This document shows positions 53,672 to 61,026 of a DNA stretch of 64,000 nucleotides, one piece after another (position 1 is the first letter of the stretch; each line of letters opens with the position of its first letter). This stretch comes from Paraburkholderia phytofirmans PsJN (lineage in GTDB: Bacteria > Pseudomonadota > Gammaproteobacteria > Burkholderiales > Burkholderiaceae). The translations under genes and the position numbers were made by a program. The notes beneath the pieces were generated by a model. It made no database searches. It was not told the DNA's origin and saw only the letters and a list, made by a program, of their open reading frames with translations. The DNA lies in assembly GCF_000020125.1 (NCBI RefSeq), contig NC_010681.1, positions 1,240,001-1,304,000 of the forward strand, in the 5' to 3' direction.

Positions 53672-54769
53672 ATGGCTTCAATCCTGCCTGTCGGCAGTCG
53701 CTGGCGTGCCCAGGTACGCAAACGCGGCCAGAGTATAGCAAAAACATTCAGGACGAAAGGTGCAGCGCAGGCGTGGGCGCGGGAGAAGGAAGTCGAAATC
53801 GAGAAGGGTATCCATGCCGTCGAGCTGGCCACGGTCACTGTCGGCACGTTGATCAGAAAGTACCGCGAGGCCCGTGCCGAATCGGGCCGCCCGGTCAAGC
53901 CGAAATCGAACGAGGATTACATCCTGCAGCGGCTCCAGGATGAGTTTGAAAGTGACTTTGCCGCGCAGCTCACCACGCAGCGCATCGTGCAGTTCGCGCA
54001 GAAGCGCAGGAAGTCCGGCGCCGGCGGATTTACTATCGACATGGATATTTCCAAGCTCGGTACGGTCATGCGGCACACCGGGTCGCTGCTCGATCTGGCG
54101 CTGCCCGATGCGACCGGGATCGCCCGGCCCACACTGCACCACCTGAACCTGATCGAAGCAGGCAAACGGCGCGAGCGGCGGCCGACGCCCGAAGAGATCG
54201 GGAAGATATTTGCGTGGTTTGCTGAGCATCCAGAGCGCGAGCAGGCGATGCCGGATCTGCTGCGGGTCGCGATGCAGTGCGCGTTCCGGCGCGGCGAGTT
54301 GTTCAATCTGCAGTGGGACGACATTGATGCGGAAAATCATCTCGCGCTCGTGCGTGATCGCAAGCATCCCCGGCAGAAGATGGGTAACAATGAATGGGTC
54401 CCGTTAATCGGCGATTCGTTCGAGGTGATCATGCGGCAGGCGCGTTACCCTGTGCCGGAGGCGTACGCGGAGAAGCGCAAGGCCGATCCGACAGTGCCGC
54501 CGCACAAGAACGAATTCATTTTCCGGTTCGACAAGGGCACGGCTAGCAAGTACTTCAAGCGGGCGTGTGACGACAAAGGCATTGTGGATCTGCATTTGCA
54601 CGACCTGCGCCACGAAGCGACGAGTGCGCTGTTCGAGGCGGGCTGGCAGATTCCTGAAGTGGCCGCCGTGACTGGACACAAGGACTGGCGAAACCTGAAG
54701 CGTTATACGAATCTAGACCCGGCTCAGGTAGCGAGGAAGGGCAGGCTGAAATTAGTAAATGCGGCTTGA
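53672..54769 (+). CDS. int: Phage tyrosine recombinase (integrase)
   Basis: The start ATG 53672 gives 365 residues; the frame upstream to 53633 crosses the repeat cluster. An N-terminal DNA-binding region (GSRWRAQVRKRGQSIAKTFRTKGAAQAWAREKEVEIEKG) precedes a core-binding domain, and the catalytic domain carries Arg in CAFRRGELFNLQWDDI, the HxxR box LHDLRHEATSALFEAG, His in VTGHKDW and nucleophile Tyr in LKRYTNLDP. The enzyme integrates and excises the prophage at the neighbouring tRNA. It is transcribed away from the tRNA, into the prophage. The upstream inverted repeats probably regulate it. Confidence 0.94.
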   Translation: MASILPVGSRWRAQVRKRGQSIAKTFRTKGAAQAWAREKEVEIEKGIHAVELATVTVGTLIRKYREARAESGRPVKPKSNEDYILQRLQDEFESDFAAQLTTQRIVQFAQKRRKSGAGGFTIDMDISKLGTVMRHTGSLLDLALPDATGIARPTLHHLNLIEAGKRRERRPTPEEIGKIFAWFAEHPEREQAMPDLLRVAMQCAFRRGELFNLQWDDIDAENHLALVRDRKHPRQKMGNNEWVPLIGDSFEVIMRQARYPVPEAYAEKRKADPTVPPHKNEFIFRFDKGTASKYFKRACDDKGIVDLHLHDLRHEATSALFEAGWQIPEVAAVTGHKDWRNLKRYTNLDPAQVARKGRLKLVNAA

Positions 54770-54773
54770 TCTG

Positions 54774-54782
54774 CCGTCACGA
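54774..54782 (+). repeat. Left copy of 9-bp direct repeat flanking the defence-like cassette
   Basis: CCGTCACGA lies directly after the integrase stop codon. The same 9 bases in the same orientation occur at 58070-58078, at the other end of the cassette. A near-palindromic GCGGCGCGCC lies just inside both copies (54792-54801 and 58055-58064). It looks like a target duplication or an old recombination join, but a chance match cannot be ruled out. Confidence 0.4.
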
Positions 54783-54873
54783 GCTAAAATAGCGGCGCGC
54801 CGAAACGTTGCGACGGTCAGCTCGGGCATTTTTGACGTTCCACGACAATTTTTGGCAGTTCGCTAGCAAAGAA

Positions 54874-56013
54874 ATGGCAAAGAAACAGCCCCAACCAGCG
54901 AATGACATAGAGATCATCGCCGTAAAAGATTTGCGGCTTGATGCGCTGAACCCTCGCCTGCCGACGACGGTTGCGCGGACGCAGGAGGCGATGATCGATT
55001 ATTTGGCCACGACAACCTCGATAGAGGATCTGATGTCGGCGATCGCGGAAAACGGATATTTTCCGGGTGAGCCGCTGATCGCGGTCAAGCGCGATAACGA
55101 AGACCTCTACGACGTTGTTGAAGGAAATCGTCGCTTAACCGCAGTCATTCTTCTTAACGACCCATCCCGGTGTTCAAAGCCTTCGACCCGGATGAGGGAG
55201 TTGTCCGACTCGGTGGGCGACTTCGACGAGTTGCCGGTGGTTGTGAGGGCGACGCGGCAGGAAGTGCTGCCCTACCTGGGTTTTCGACATATCACCGGTG
55301 TCAAGCAGTGGGAGCCGTTAGCTAAAGCTCGCTACCTCAAGCAGCTGTTTGACATGACGAACACCACTGCAGTACCTGGTGATCGCTACGCAGAAGTTGC
55401 GAACGCAATTGGCAGTAGGCGCGATCACGTTAAGCGCAATCTGGATGCACTTGCCGTCTATGAGGTGATCGAGCAACAGGATTTTTTTGAGATCGATGAG
55501 CTTGGAGAGGAATCCATCAAGTTCTCGATCCTTTCCACGGCCCTCGCAGACGAAAACATTGCGTCTTTTGTCGGCAGTGCGGTTTGGGATGCAGCAGAAC
55601 AGGAGTATTTGCCCACTAACCCGATTGTTGACGCCGACGCTCTTGACGTACACAAAGTGCGGAAGCTCGCGGAATGGTGCTTCAAGAAAGACGAGAAGGG
55701 CAAGACGGTCCTCGGCGAATCTCGAAATCTTCGTCAACTTGCTGCAGTCGTTTCCACAAGCAAGGCGCTTGAGGCACTGCAGAATGGCGCATCGCTTGAG
55801 TATTCCTATCGGATGACGAAGGGTGTCGACGCGGAGTTCCTCGAATTGCTATACGAGGCAGAGGCGACTGTGCGTAGGGCGGTGTCAATGATCGCAAGCG
55901 TGGACTATGCGCCCGAAGCGGTTGACGTTGCCAGAACAATTTTCAAGAATGTAAGGCTTATTGGTACGCAGCTCGCCGACAAAAAGCCGAAGGATTCAGA
56001 AGATGAGTTTTAA
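54874..56013 (+). CDS. ParB-like protein of a three-gene cassette (N-terminal ParB domain + HTH)
   Basis: ATG 54874 gives 379 residues. Residues 13 to about 125 are a ParB-type nucleotide-binding domain: IIAVKDLRLDALNPRLP, SAIAENGYFPGEPLIAVKR and the VVEGNRRLTAVILL motif (EGNRR 83-87, counterpart of the ParB GERR box). Then come YLGFRHITGVKQWEPLAKARYLKQLF and an HTH-like part (YAEVANAIGSRRDHVKRNLDAL). The long C-terminal half is unique to me. It overlaps the next gene by 11 bases. No ParA is adjacent, so partition is unlikely; ParB-type domains also occur in DNA-modification and defence proteins, which suits the neighbours. Confidence 0.8.
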   Translation: MAKKQPQPANDIEIIAVKDLRLDALNPRLPTTVARTQEAMIDYLATTTSIEDLMSAIAENGYFPGEPLIAVKRDNEDLYDVVEGNRRLTAVILLNDPSRCSKPSTRMRELSDSVGDFDELPVVVRATRQEVLPYLGFRHITGVKQWEPLAKARYLKQLFDMTNTTAVPGDRYAEVANAIGSRRDHVKRNLDALAVYEVIEQQDFFEIDELGEESIKFSILSTALADENIASFVGSAVWDAAEQEYLPTNPIVDADALDVHKVRKLAEWCFKKDEKGKTVLGESRNLRQLAAVVSTSKALEALQNGASLEYSYRMTKGVDAEFLELLYEAEATVRRAVSMIASVDYAPEAVDVARTIFKNVRLIGTQLADKKPKDSEDEF

Positions 56014-57013
56014 GCCGGGCGCCTTGCACAAAACCACGCCGCATCTTTTCGCAGACCTGCTTGAATTGCTTCTGCTGACTAACGCTGACGGTCGTGCGGG
56101 ATATCACAAAAACGAAATTGGAGATGTGGCCGAGAGACTTCCGGTCGCGGCAGAGGATCTCGACTGGCAGCCGGCGCGACCGCGAAATGACGAAAATGGT
56201 GCGGAAGTACAAGACCGTCAGGAACGTTACATAGAGGATTTGTGGCGCGTTCTCGAGTATCGCGCGGCGGTGATGGGGGCTGCCTATCCGTTCCGCGTGG
56301 GGGGCGGACGGATCGACTTGGAGCGGGCGCTCGACACGCCGCAGACACGCATTTACAGGTTGCTGGTCTCATGCTCTCGTTTGCGGTCGTTTCCGAATAA
56401 CGGTTGTCGGCAGCGCTGGGCTGCAGCCTTTACGAGTCTTTGCGCCATAGCTTTCCGCAGTATGGTTCCGTCTCACGCGAGCGTCAGAATTTTTGATGCA
56501 AATTCGGTGGACCGGCGGGAGTACTACGACGTCGACTTAAGAAGGGCGTTGGTGAAGCTCGGCGAAGATTTGCAGCCAGAGATGATCAACATGGAAAATT
56601 GCGCGAAGGTGTCCGCCTCCGGTGACGCTGGGTTAGATCTAGTGGCTATTGTGCCGTTCGGCGATGACGCAACGACGGTGCACGCGCTATTCGCGCAATG
56701 CGGTGCGCAGGAGACCGATTGGCCTTCGAAAGTGCTGGAGGCACATCCTATCGCGTTCAGGTCCTACTACCAGTTTCTGCACGAGCCCGCGAATGTGATG
56801 TTCATCCCGCTCTCGTATCGCGGGCCGGATGGGAAGTGGGTCGACTCAAGCAATGTATCCGGTTGCATCGTCATCGATCGGGAACGTATCTTTCGTCTGG
56901 TCGAGCGACAGAATTTAGACGAGTTAGTTGCGGCACATTGGTTCACGCAGTTTGAAACCGAATTTACTGCTGTCACGCAGCCTGAGCCGCAACGCACGGC
57001 GGTCGCCGCATAG
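56003..57013 (+). CDS. Predicted Mrr-like (PD-(D/E)XK) nuclease, variant active site
   Basis: ATG 56003 lies inside the end of the ParB-like gene, so translation is coupled; 336 residues. The N-terminal part (LFADLLELLLLTNADGRAGYHKNEIGDVAERL, then about 100 helical residues) is not recognised. Around 200-236, SASGDAGLDLVAIVPFGDD and HALFAQCGAQ follow the Mrr-type pattern G-x-D-hhh...h-Q-C-K: Asp212 and Gln232 are in place, but the Lys after QC is Gly234, and the nearest Lys is 243. It could be an active nuclease using a displaced Lys, or an inactive partner. Together with the ParB-like gene and the convergent methyltransferase it suggests a restriction-modification-like system. Confidence 0.6.
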   Translation: MSFKPGALHKTTPHLFADLLELLLLTNADGRAGYHKNEIGDVAERLPVAAEDLDWQPARPRNDENGAEVQDRQERYIEDLWRVLEYRAAVMGAAYPFRVGGGRIDLERALDTPQTRIYRLLVSCSRLRSFPNNGCRQRWAAAFTSLCAIAFRSMVPSHASVRIFDANSVDRREYYDVDLRRALVKLGEDLQPEMINMENCAKVSASGDAGLDLVAIVPFGDDATTVHALFAQCGAQETDWPSKVLEAHPIAFRSYYQFLHEPANVMFIPLSYRGPDGKWVDSSNVSGCIVIDRERIFRLVERQNLDELVAAHWFTQFETEFTAVTQPEPQRTAVAA

Positions 57014-57066
57014 AAACTGCGCCTGATGTGGCCATGTCGTGGCGGCACATCGGGCGAGCGGCGCAA

Positions 57067-58020
57067 TTAAGACCAGATATCGGGCAACGACCCGGCGACG
57101 GCTTTGAAGAGCGGCGGCGGGACAGCATTTCCCACGACGCGATATTTCATGGCCAGCGAAGCGGCGTCAGTTTCCGGAAAAGAGAACTGCTTCCCAAACC
57201 CTTGAAGTCGCGCGGCCTCACGATAGGAAAAGCGCCGCGCTGCCTCGTCCGACTCGAAAACCCATTTGTCGGTGTGAATGCGACGCAGTGCCGGGCTCAT
57301 TGGATGCAGCGGCATATGGCGCATGTGGCTGACAATAGTCTTCGAAGTCTCTGACCAGTCCCGGCGCCGATTGCGCGACATGTAGTACCAGTGAAATGGA
57401 TCCTCGCAAAATTCCCCTGTCGGCCAATCGGGCAGGCCGTCCAATGCATCTCGTATTGTCGCGAGATCCTTTTCGCCGTGCTCCCCATGCGTGGCGTAGG
57501 GGAACGCATACTCCACGCCCAAATCCTTGCGGATACCGACGATTATGATGCGCTTGCGCTCTTGCGCGACTCCGAAATCCTGCGCATTCATGACAGCGGG
57601 CCGCACGTGATAACCGTACTTCCCGGCCGCCGAAAACTTGCTGATCTGGTCGTCCAGCAGATGTCGATAGGTCGACCGGATCATTCCGGACACGTTCTCA
57701 ACGATGAATGCTTTTGGCTGGATCTGTTGCAATGCACGCAAGAATTCCAGGTACAGGTAATTTATGTTGCGGTTTGCTTCGCGTGCACCGCCCTGCGAGA
57801 ATCCTTGGCATGGGTAACAACCGACCAGCAATTCGGCCTTCGGAAAGCTTTTGATATCGGCCACGCTGCCGAGCCGATAGTCCGTCTCAGGATGGTTGTG
57901 CAGGTAGACGTCTCGCGCGTAGGGCAAAATATCATTTGCCATGAGCACGTTGAAGCCGAGCGACACGAGCCCCGCGTCCGATCCCCCGCATCCCGTAAAA
58001 AGTGAAACCGCCGTTGGCAT
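57067..58020 (-). CDS. Phage-borne DNA (cytosine-5)-methyltransferase
   Basis: ATG 58020 with CGGAGG 5 bases upstream gives 317 residues; the upstream ATG 58041 overlaps the promoter. C5 motifs: VSLFTGCGGSDAGLVSLGF (I), VGCYPCQGFSQGG with catalytic Cys71 (IV), FIVENVSGM with Glu108 (VI), VAQERKRIIIVGIR (VIII), then a target-recognition stretch with FHWYYMSRNRRRDWSETSKTI and FSYREAARLQGFGKQF...KYRVVGNAVPPPL (IX-X). It is unlike the chromosomal Dcm in this window. Its stop faces that of the nuclease gene 53 bases away. It would protect host or phage DNA at its own site, with specificity unknown. Confidence 0.93.
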   Translation of the reverse strand: MPTAVSLFTGCGGSDAGLVSLGFNVLMANDILPYARDVYLHNHPETDYRLGSVADIKSFPKAELLVGCYPCQGFSQGGAREANRNINYLYLEFLRALQQIQPKAFIVENVSGMIRSTYRHLLDDQISKFSAAGKYGYHVRPAVMNAQDFGVAQERKRIIIVGIRKDLGVEYAFPYATHGEHGEKDLATIRDALDGLPDWPTGEFCEDPFHWYYMSRNRRRDWSETSKTIVSHMRHMPLHPMSPALRRIHTDKWVFESDEAARRFSYREAARLQGFGKQFSFPETDAASLAMKYRVVGNAVPPPLFKAVAGSLPDIWS

Positions 58021-58039
58021 TTTTCCTCCGTTCGCCGGC

Positions 58040-58045
58040 ATTATA
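58040..58045 (-). promoter_or_regulatory. -10 box of the methyltransferase gene
   Basis: A perfect TATAAT on the minus strand, 20 bases before ATG 58020. The -35 position (around TCTGGC) is poor. It would give a leader of about 13 bases, covering the CGGAGG site. It suggests that the methyltransferase is expressed on its own rather than only by the leftward phage operon. Confidence 0.5.
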
Positions 58046-58069
58046 TACAGAGGCGCGGCGCGCCAGATT

Positions 58070-58078
58070 CCGTCACGA
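58070..58078 (+). repeat. Right copy of 9-bp direct repeat flanking the cassette
   Basis: CCGTCACGA, identical to 54774-54782. It overlaps the stop codon of the small HTH gene (58073-58318), i.e. the phage gene ends exactly at the proposed insertion border. Confidence 0.4.
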
Positions 58079-58318
58079 TGTTACCCGCTCGCGAGCCTTC
58101 TTCGACATGTCGTCGAGATATTCGGCTACTGCGTCATAGGCGGCGTAGCGAGCAGCCCCTTCCTTGTACGTCGGAATCGGAAACGTCTCTGCGCTGACCT
58201 GGTTGCGGATTGTGCCCTCGGACATGGCCAGAAGCGTAGCGAGCTGGCCCATGGTCAGACGCGGACCGAATTTTTCGAGGATGTACGCGCGGGTAAGTAG
58301 GCTCATGGTTGCTCTCAC
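58073..58318 (-). CDS. Small helix-turn-helix protein (AlpA/excisionase-like)
   Basis: The start ATG 58318 overlaps the previous stop as ATGA (81 residues); ATG 58306 (MSLLTRAYIL) is an alternative. LTMGQLATLLAMSEGTIRNQVSAETFPIPTYKEGAARYAAYDAVAEYLDDM is a winged HTH of the MerR/AlpA type used by excisionases and phage activators. In an operon reading toward the integrase, excisionase function is a fair guess. It is the last gene of the leftward early operon before the cassette. Confidence 0.65.
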   Translation of the reverse strand: MRATMSLLTRAYILEKFGPRLTMGQLATLLAMSEGTIRNQVSAETFPIPTYKEGAARYAAYDAVAEYLDDMSKKARERVTS

Positions 58319-58767
58319 GTCGACGGATGCAGCGCTCGATCGAGCTGCATCAAACCGGTTTCAATGGACAGGCGGGCCTGTTCGGCCCACGTGCGCGCTT
58401 CTTGCGCGGCTTTGTGCCGGCTATAGCTGCCTACCTCGTCGCGCATGAGATCGAGCAGCTCGATGTCGGCGCCAAGAGCGATGACTTCGGTCAACTGGCG
58501 GAGCTCGAGGCGAAGGGCTGCGATCCGGGCGAGGGTGACCAGTCGGGAATCCGATTGGCCTTCGTTCGTCTGGATTGGTTTGCGCCGCGAAAGCGGCGCT
58601 TCGTCCTTCTGGATCGCTTCGGCGGGCGGGAGCCCGCTACCGTTGACGTCGTCATTCGATGTCCGTGCCGGGACGGCGCCAGCGTGGAAATGGCGTGAGC
58701 GTGTACCCGCATGTTCCCGCTTATGCGGCAGCGGACAGGGGGTAGAAGTGGCCGGGAGAACCATCAT
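58315..58767 (-). CDS. Phage hypothetical protein (150 aa)
   Basis: ATG 58767 overlaps the ParB-like gene's stop by 4 bases (ATGA). The N-terminal 75 residues are polar and low-complexity; the C-terminal part (VTLARIAALRLELRQLTEVIALGADIELLDLMRDEVGSYSRHKAAQEARTWAEQARLSIETGLMQLDRAL) is strongly helical and likely a coiled coil. No named domain. Its place in a tightly overlapping operon supports its reality. Confidence 0.6.
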   Translation of the reverse strand: MMVLPATSTPCPLPHKREHAGTRSRHFHAGAVPARTSNDDVNGSGLPPAEAIQKDEAPLSRRKPIQTNEGQSDSRLVTLARIAALRLELRQLTEVIALGADIELLDLMRDEVGSYSRHKAAQEARTWAEQARLSIETGLMQLDRALHPST

Positions 58768-60134
58768 TTCCCCTCCCGCTCGCCGCTGCGCAGGGCCCGC
58801 TGAACCACCGGTGACGAAGGAAAGGGCCACGCTGCGTTGCCCTGCTGCTCGACCCGCTCCTGCAGTTCGACGAAGCGCGCGATCTCAGGCTCGGCCGCGC
58901 AAAGGGTAGCAAGCCACGTCAGGATCGCAGTGCGTTCCTTACCGTTGCGCGCATTGTTCGCCTCGAATCGCACGAACTTGCGAATCGAGCGAACTCCGGC
59001 CGCGAATGCCTGTTCCGGTAACGACCAGTAGAATCCGCTTGTCACGTCGGCCGCCTTGAGTGGGCCAGATCGCCCCTCGCCCGGCAGTAGGATCGTTGTC
59101 GCCATAACGTAATGACCGCCGTCAACGCTGCCGATGCGAATGTCGGCTCCAACGCTTTTCAAGGCGCCCTTGCCCTTAAACTCGCGACTGTCGAATGGCG
59201 TTGCCTCGAATGCCGCACGACTCGCCGTGGTCTTTTTTGCAGACAACGGCTTCGCGTCTAGCAAGTCGGCGAGCGGCGTCAACACGGTGTGGATGCCTGC
59301 AATCGTTTCGGGCAGAAGTTTGCCGAAGACGGGGTCGTGCAGGACCGACTGAAGCGCCTGTAAAAGTAACTTTGCTTGTACGTCCGTGATCTTGTGGGCT
59401 GCTGGCTTCGCGAGCGCCTTCTTGGTGACCTTGGCTTTCCCGCTGGCCTTCACCTGTGCCGCTGCGTTCGTAAGGCGCTCAAGTGCCTTCTCGCCTCCAT
59501 GGGTCCGGATCTCTTCGATCGCAAGCGTCGATGCCACAACCTTGTCACGGACGAGCTTGTGGAGTGCGGCGGGCGCATGGGCGAGCAGCAGCACGTCGCG
59601 GATCGTCTGGTCAGTAACGTTGAGGCGATCGCAGATGGTGGCGTTCGGCTCGCCGAGCTCCTGCAGCTCAACGACCTTCTCTGCGAGCTGCAATGGCGTG
59701 AGTTTCTCTCCGTCGTTATTGTTGATGCCGGCATAGATCAAGTTGGCGCGATTGACTGACTTGGCTTCGTCGATCACGCACGGTAGCCGGTCAATCTCCT
59801 TGTCTTTTGCAAACCCGCCTTCCTTGATGGCGAGCAGCGCCGCATGGTATCGGTGCTGGCCTTCGTACACATAAATCCGGTCTTCCCCGCCGACCTTGCG
59901 TACGAAGCAACCGAGCGGTTTCTTGCGATCATAGCCGTTCGCTTTCATCAGCTCGGCGAGATGGCGCACGCGGTCTTGGTCGAGCGGGCGAACGTTGTCG
60001 CGCGGGTCGTAATGGATCTGATCCGGCGGTACCGTCCAGAGGTCGGAGGATCCGCCGCCGGCGGCCTTGACTGCGGCCTTGGTGTTGCCAGTGACGATCA
60101 TTGCGTCGAGAACGAGCGGGCTGGTCCTAGCCAT
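58764..60134 (-). CDS. ParB/RepB/Spo0J-family protein of the prophage
   Basis: ATG 60134 (GGAGG upstream) gives 456 residues. The ParB N-terminal domain is at about 33-145: WTVPPDQIHYDPRDNVRPLD, RHLAELMKANGYDRKKPLGCFV and VYEGQHRYHAAL (the GERR-box counterpart is EGQHR). Then follow LTPLQLAEKVVELQELGEPNATICDRLNVTDQTIRDVLLLAHAP, a KorB/ParB-type HTH, and a basic linker, then an unrecognised C-terminal domain. No parA is present. In phages such proteins may act as transcription regulators or in replication rather than partition. It overlaps genes on both sides, so it is a fixed part of the operon. Confidence 0.85.
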   Translation of the reverse strand: MARTSPLVLDAMIVTGNTKAAVKAAGGGSSDLWTVPPDQIHYDPRDNVRPLDQDRVRHLAELMKANGYDRKKPLGCFVRKVGGEDRIYVYEGQHRYHAALLAIKEGGFAKDKEIDRLPCVIDEAKSVNRANLIYAGINNNDGEKLTPLQLAEKVVELQELGEPNATICDRLNVTDQTIRDVLLLAHAPAALHKLVRDKVVASTLAIEEIRTHGGEKALERLTNAAAQVKASGKAKVTKKALAKPAAHKITDVQAKLLLQALQSVLHDPVFGKLLPETIAGIHTVLTPLADLLDAKPLSAKKTTASRAAFEATPFDSREFKGKGALKSVGADIRIGSVDGGHYVMATTILLPGEGRSGPLKAADVTSGFYWSLPEQAFAAGVRSIRKFVRFEANNARNGKERTAILTWLATLCAAEPEIARFVELQERVEQQGNAAWPFPSSPVVQRALRSGEREGK

Positions 60135-60441
60135 GATTCGCCTCCAGCGTGGACTGGATGCCGCCTACATCGGCAAACGTGGCATCCGGGGCATAGTGAA
60201 ACAACGTGCCGTCAAACGGAGCGATAGTCAGGCCGGCGAGCCAGTACACGAGTCGTTCGTCCGAGCGTCGGATGGCCTGTCGCACGACCGTACCTCGCAC
60301 CAGCATGTGCAGGTCGAGGCGGAGCGCATGTCGATCGGCATGTGGCAACGCGGCCTCGATATTGTCGATCGTCAGCGGATCACGTTGGCCAGCTAAAAAT
60401 GCGATCAACGCTTTGCAGATCGGAGACAGGTCATTGCGCAT
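60127..60441 (-). CDS. Small winged-helix-like phage protein (104 aa)
   Basis: ATG 60441 lies 11 bases inside the end of the upstream membrane protein gene. LSPICKALIAFLAGQRDPLTIDNIEAALPHADRHALRLDLHMLVRGTVVRQAIRRSDERLVYWLAGL has the helix-helix-wing pattern of a small winged-helix DNA-binding protein. The C-terminal part is acidic and unrecognised. It overlaps the ParB-like start by 8 bases. Confidence 0.65.
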   Translation of the reverse strand: MRNDLSPICKALIAFLAGQRDPLTIDNIEAALPHADRHALRLDLHMLVRGTVVRQAIRRSDERLVYWLAGLTIAPFDGTLFHYAPDATFADVGGIQSTLEANHG

Positions 60442-60676
60442 GGCGCCTCCCGAAAAGTCTCCCCGACCACGCGTGCAGAAACGGCCGTGCGAAGCACAAA
60501 GCGCAGAATCCCGCGATTGCGACAACGATGAGTTTGCCGGCTGACACACCAGCGAAGAGCCACAGAATTGCATCGACCAGGCCGAAGACAAAGCCGATGT
60601 GCCGTTGCTGACCATGGCCGGTAAGAAACCACACGGCACAGCATGTAGTGATTGCGACGAGGAGGGCGAAGGTCAT
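60431..60676 (-). CDS. Small phage membrane protein (81 aa)
   Basis: ATG 60676 with AGGAGG about 6 bases upstream. Two to three hydrophobic helices (MTFALLVAITTCCAVWFLTG, FVFGLVDAILWLFAGVSAGKLIVVAIAGFCALCFA) and a basic tail. Function unknown. Its start overlaps the stop of the preceding gene (ATGA). Confidence 0.65.
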   Translation of the reverse strand: MTFALLVAITTCCAVWFLTGHGQQRHIGFVFGLVDAILWLFAGVSAGKLIVVAIAGFCALCFARPFLHAWSGRLFGRRHAQ

Positions 60677-61020
60677 GCAGCCTCCTTCACGCGCAGTGCG
60701 CGCGGCTTGCGCTTGCTCGCCCTGGCAATTGTAGTTACGGCAAGCGACTCGGCTCGTTTGCGAAGATTTCTCTTGATCGCCGTCGCGCAGTCGTCCTCGT
60801 TCGGATAAGAGATCGATGTGCTGACGACCTCAGTGCCGTCGAGAATCATGTAAAGCGTGTGTACGCTGTCAGCAAGCGGTCTCCGTGCGACGACATACTC
60901 TCCGACCATGACTGGCGTTGTGGGACGTGGCGCCATCGGATCGTAGTGGAATGTCGAGCGCAGACCGATGGTGTCGCGCCGTGTAGGCTCCGGCGGTGCG
61001 TTGAGTTTTGCTCTTGGCAT
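60673..61020 (-). CDS. Phage hypothetical protein (115 aa)
   Basis: MPRAKLNAPPEPTRRDTIGLRSTFHYDPMAPRP... starts a basic, soluble protein with VHTLYMILDGTEVVSTSISYPNEDDCATAIKRNLRKRAESL in the middle. It has no recognised domain. It overlaps the next gene by 4 bases and lies 7 bases after the upstream one. Confidence 0.6.
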   Translation of the reverse strand: MPRAKLNAPPEPTRRDTIGLRSTFHYDPMAPRPTTPVMVGEYVVARRPLADSVHTLYMILDGTEVVSTSISYPNEDDCATAIKRNLRKRAESLAVTTIARASKRKPRALRVKEAA

Positions 61021-61026
61021 GTGGCG

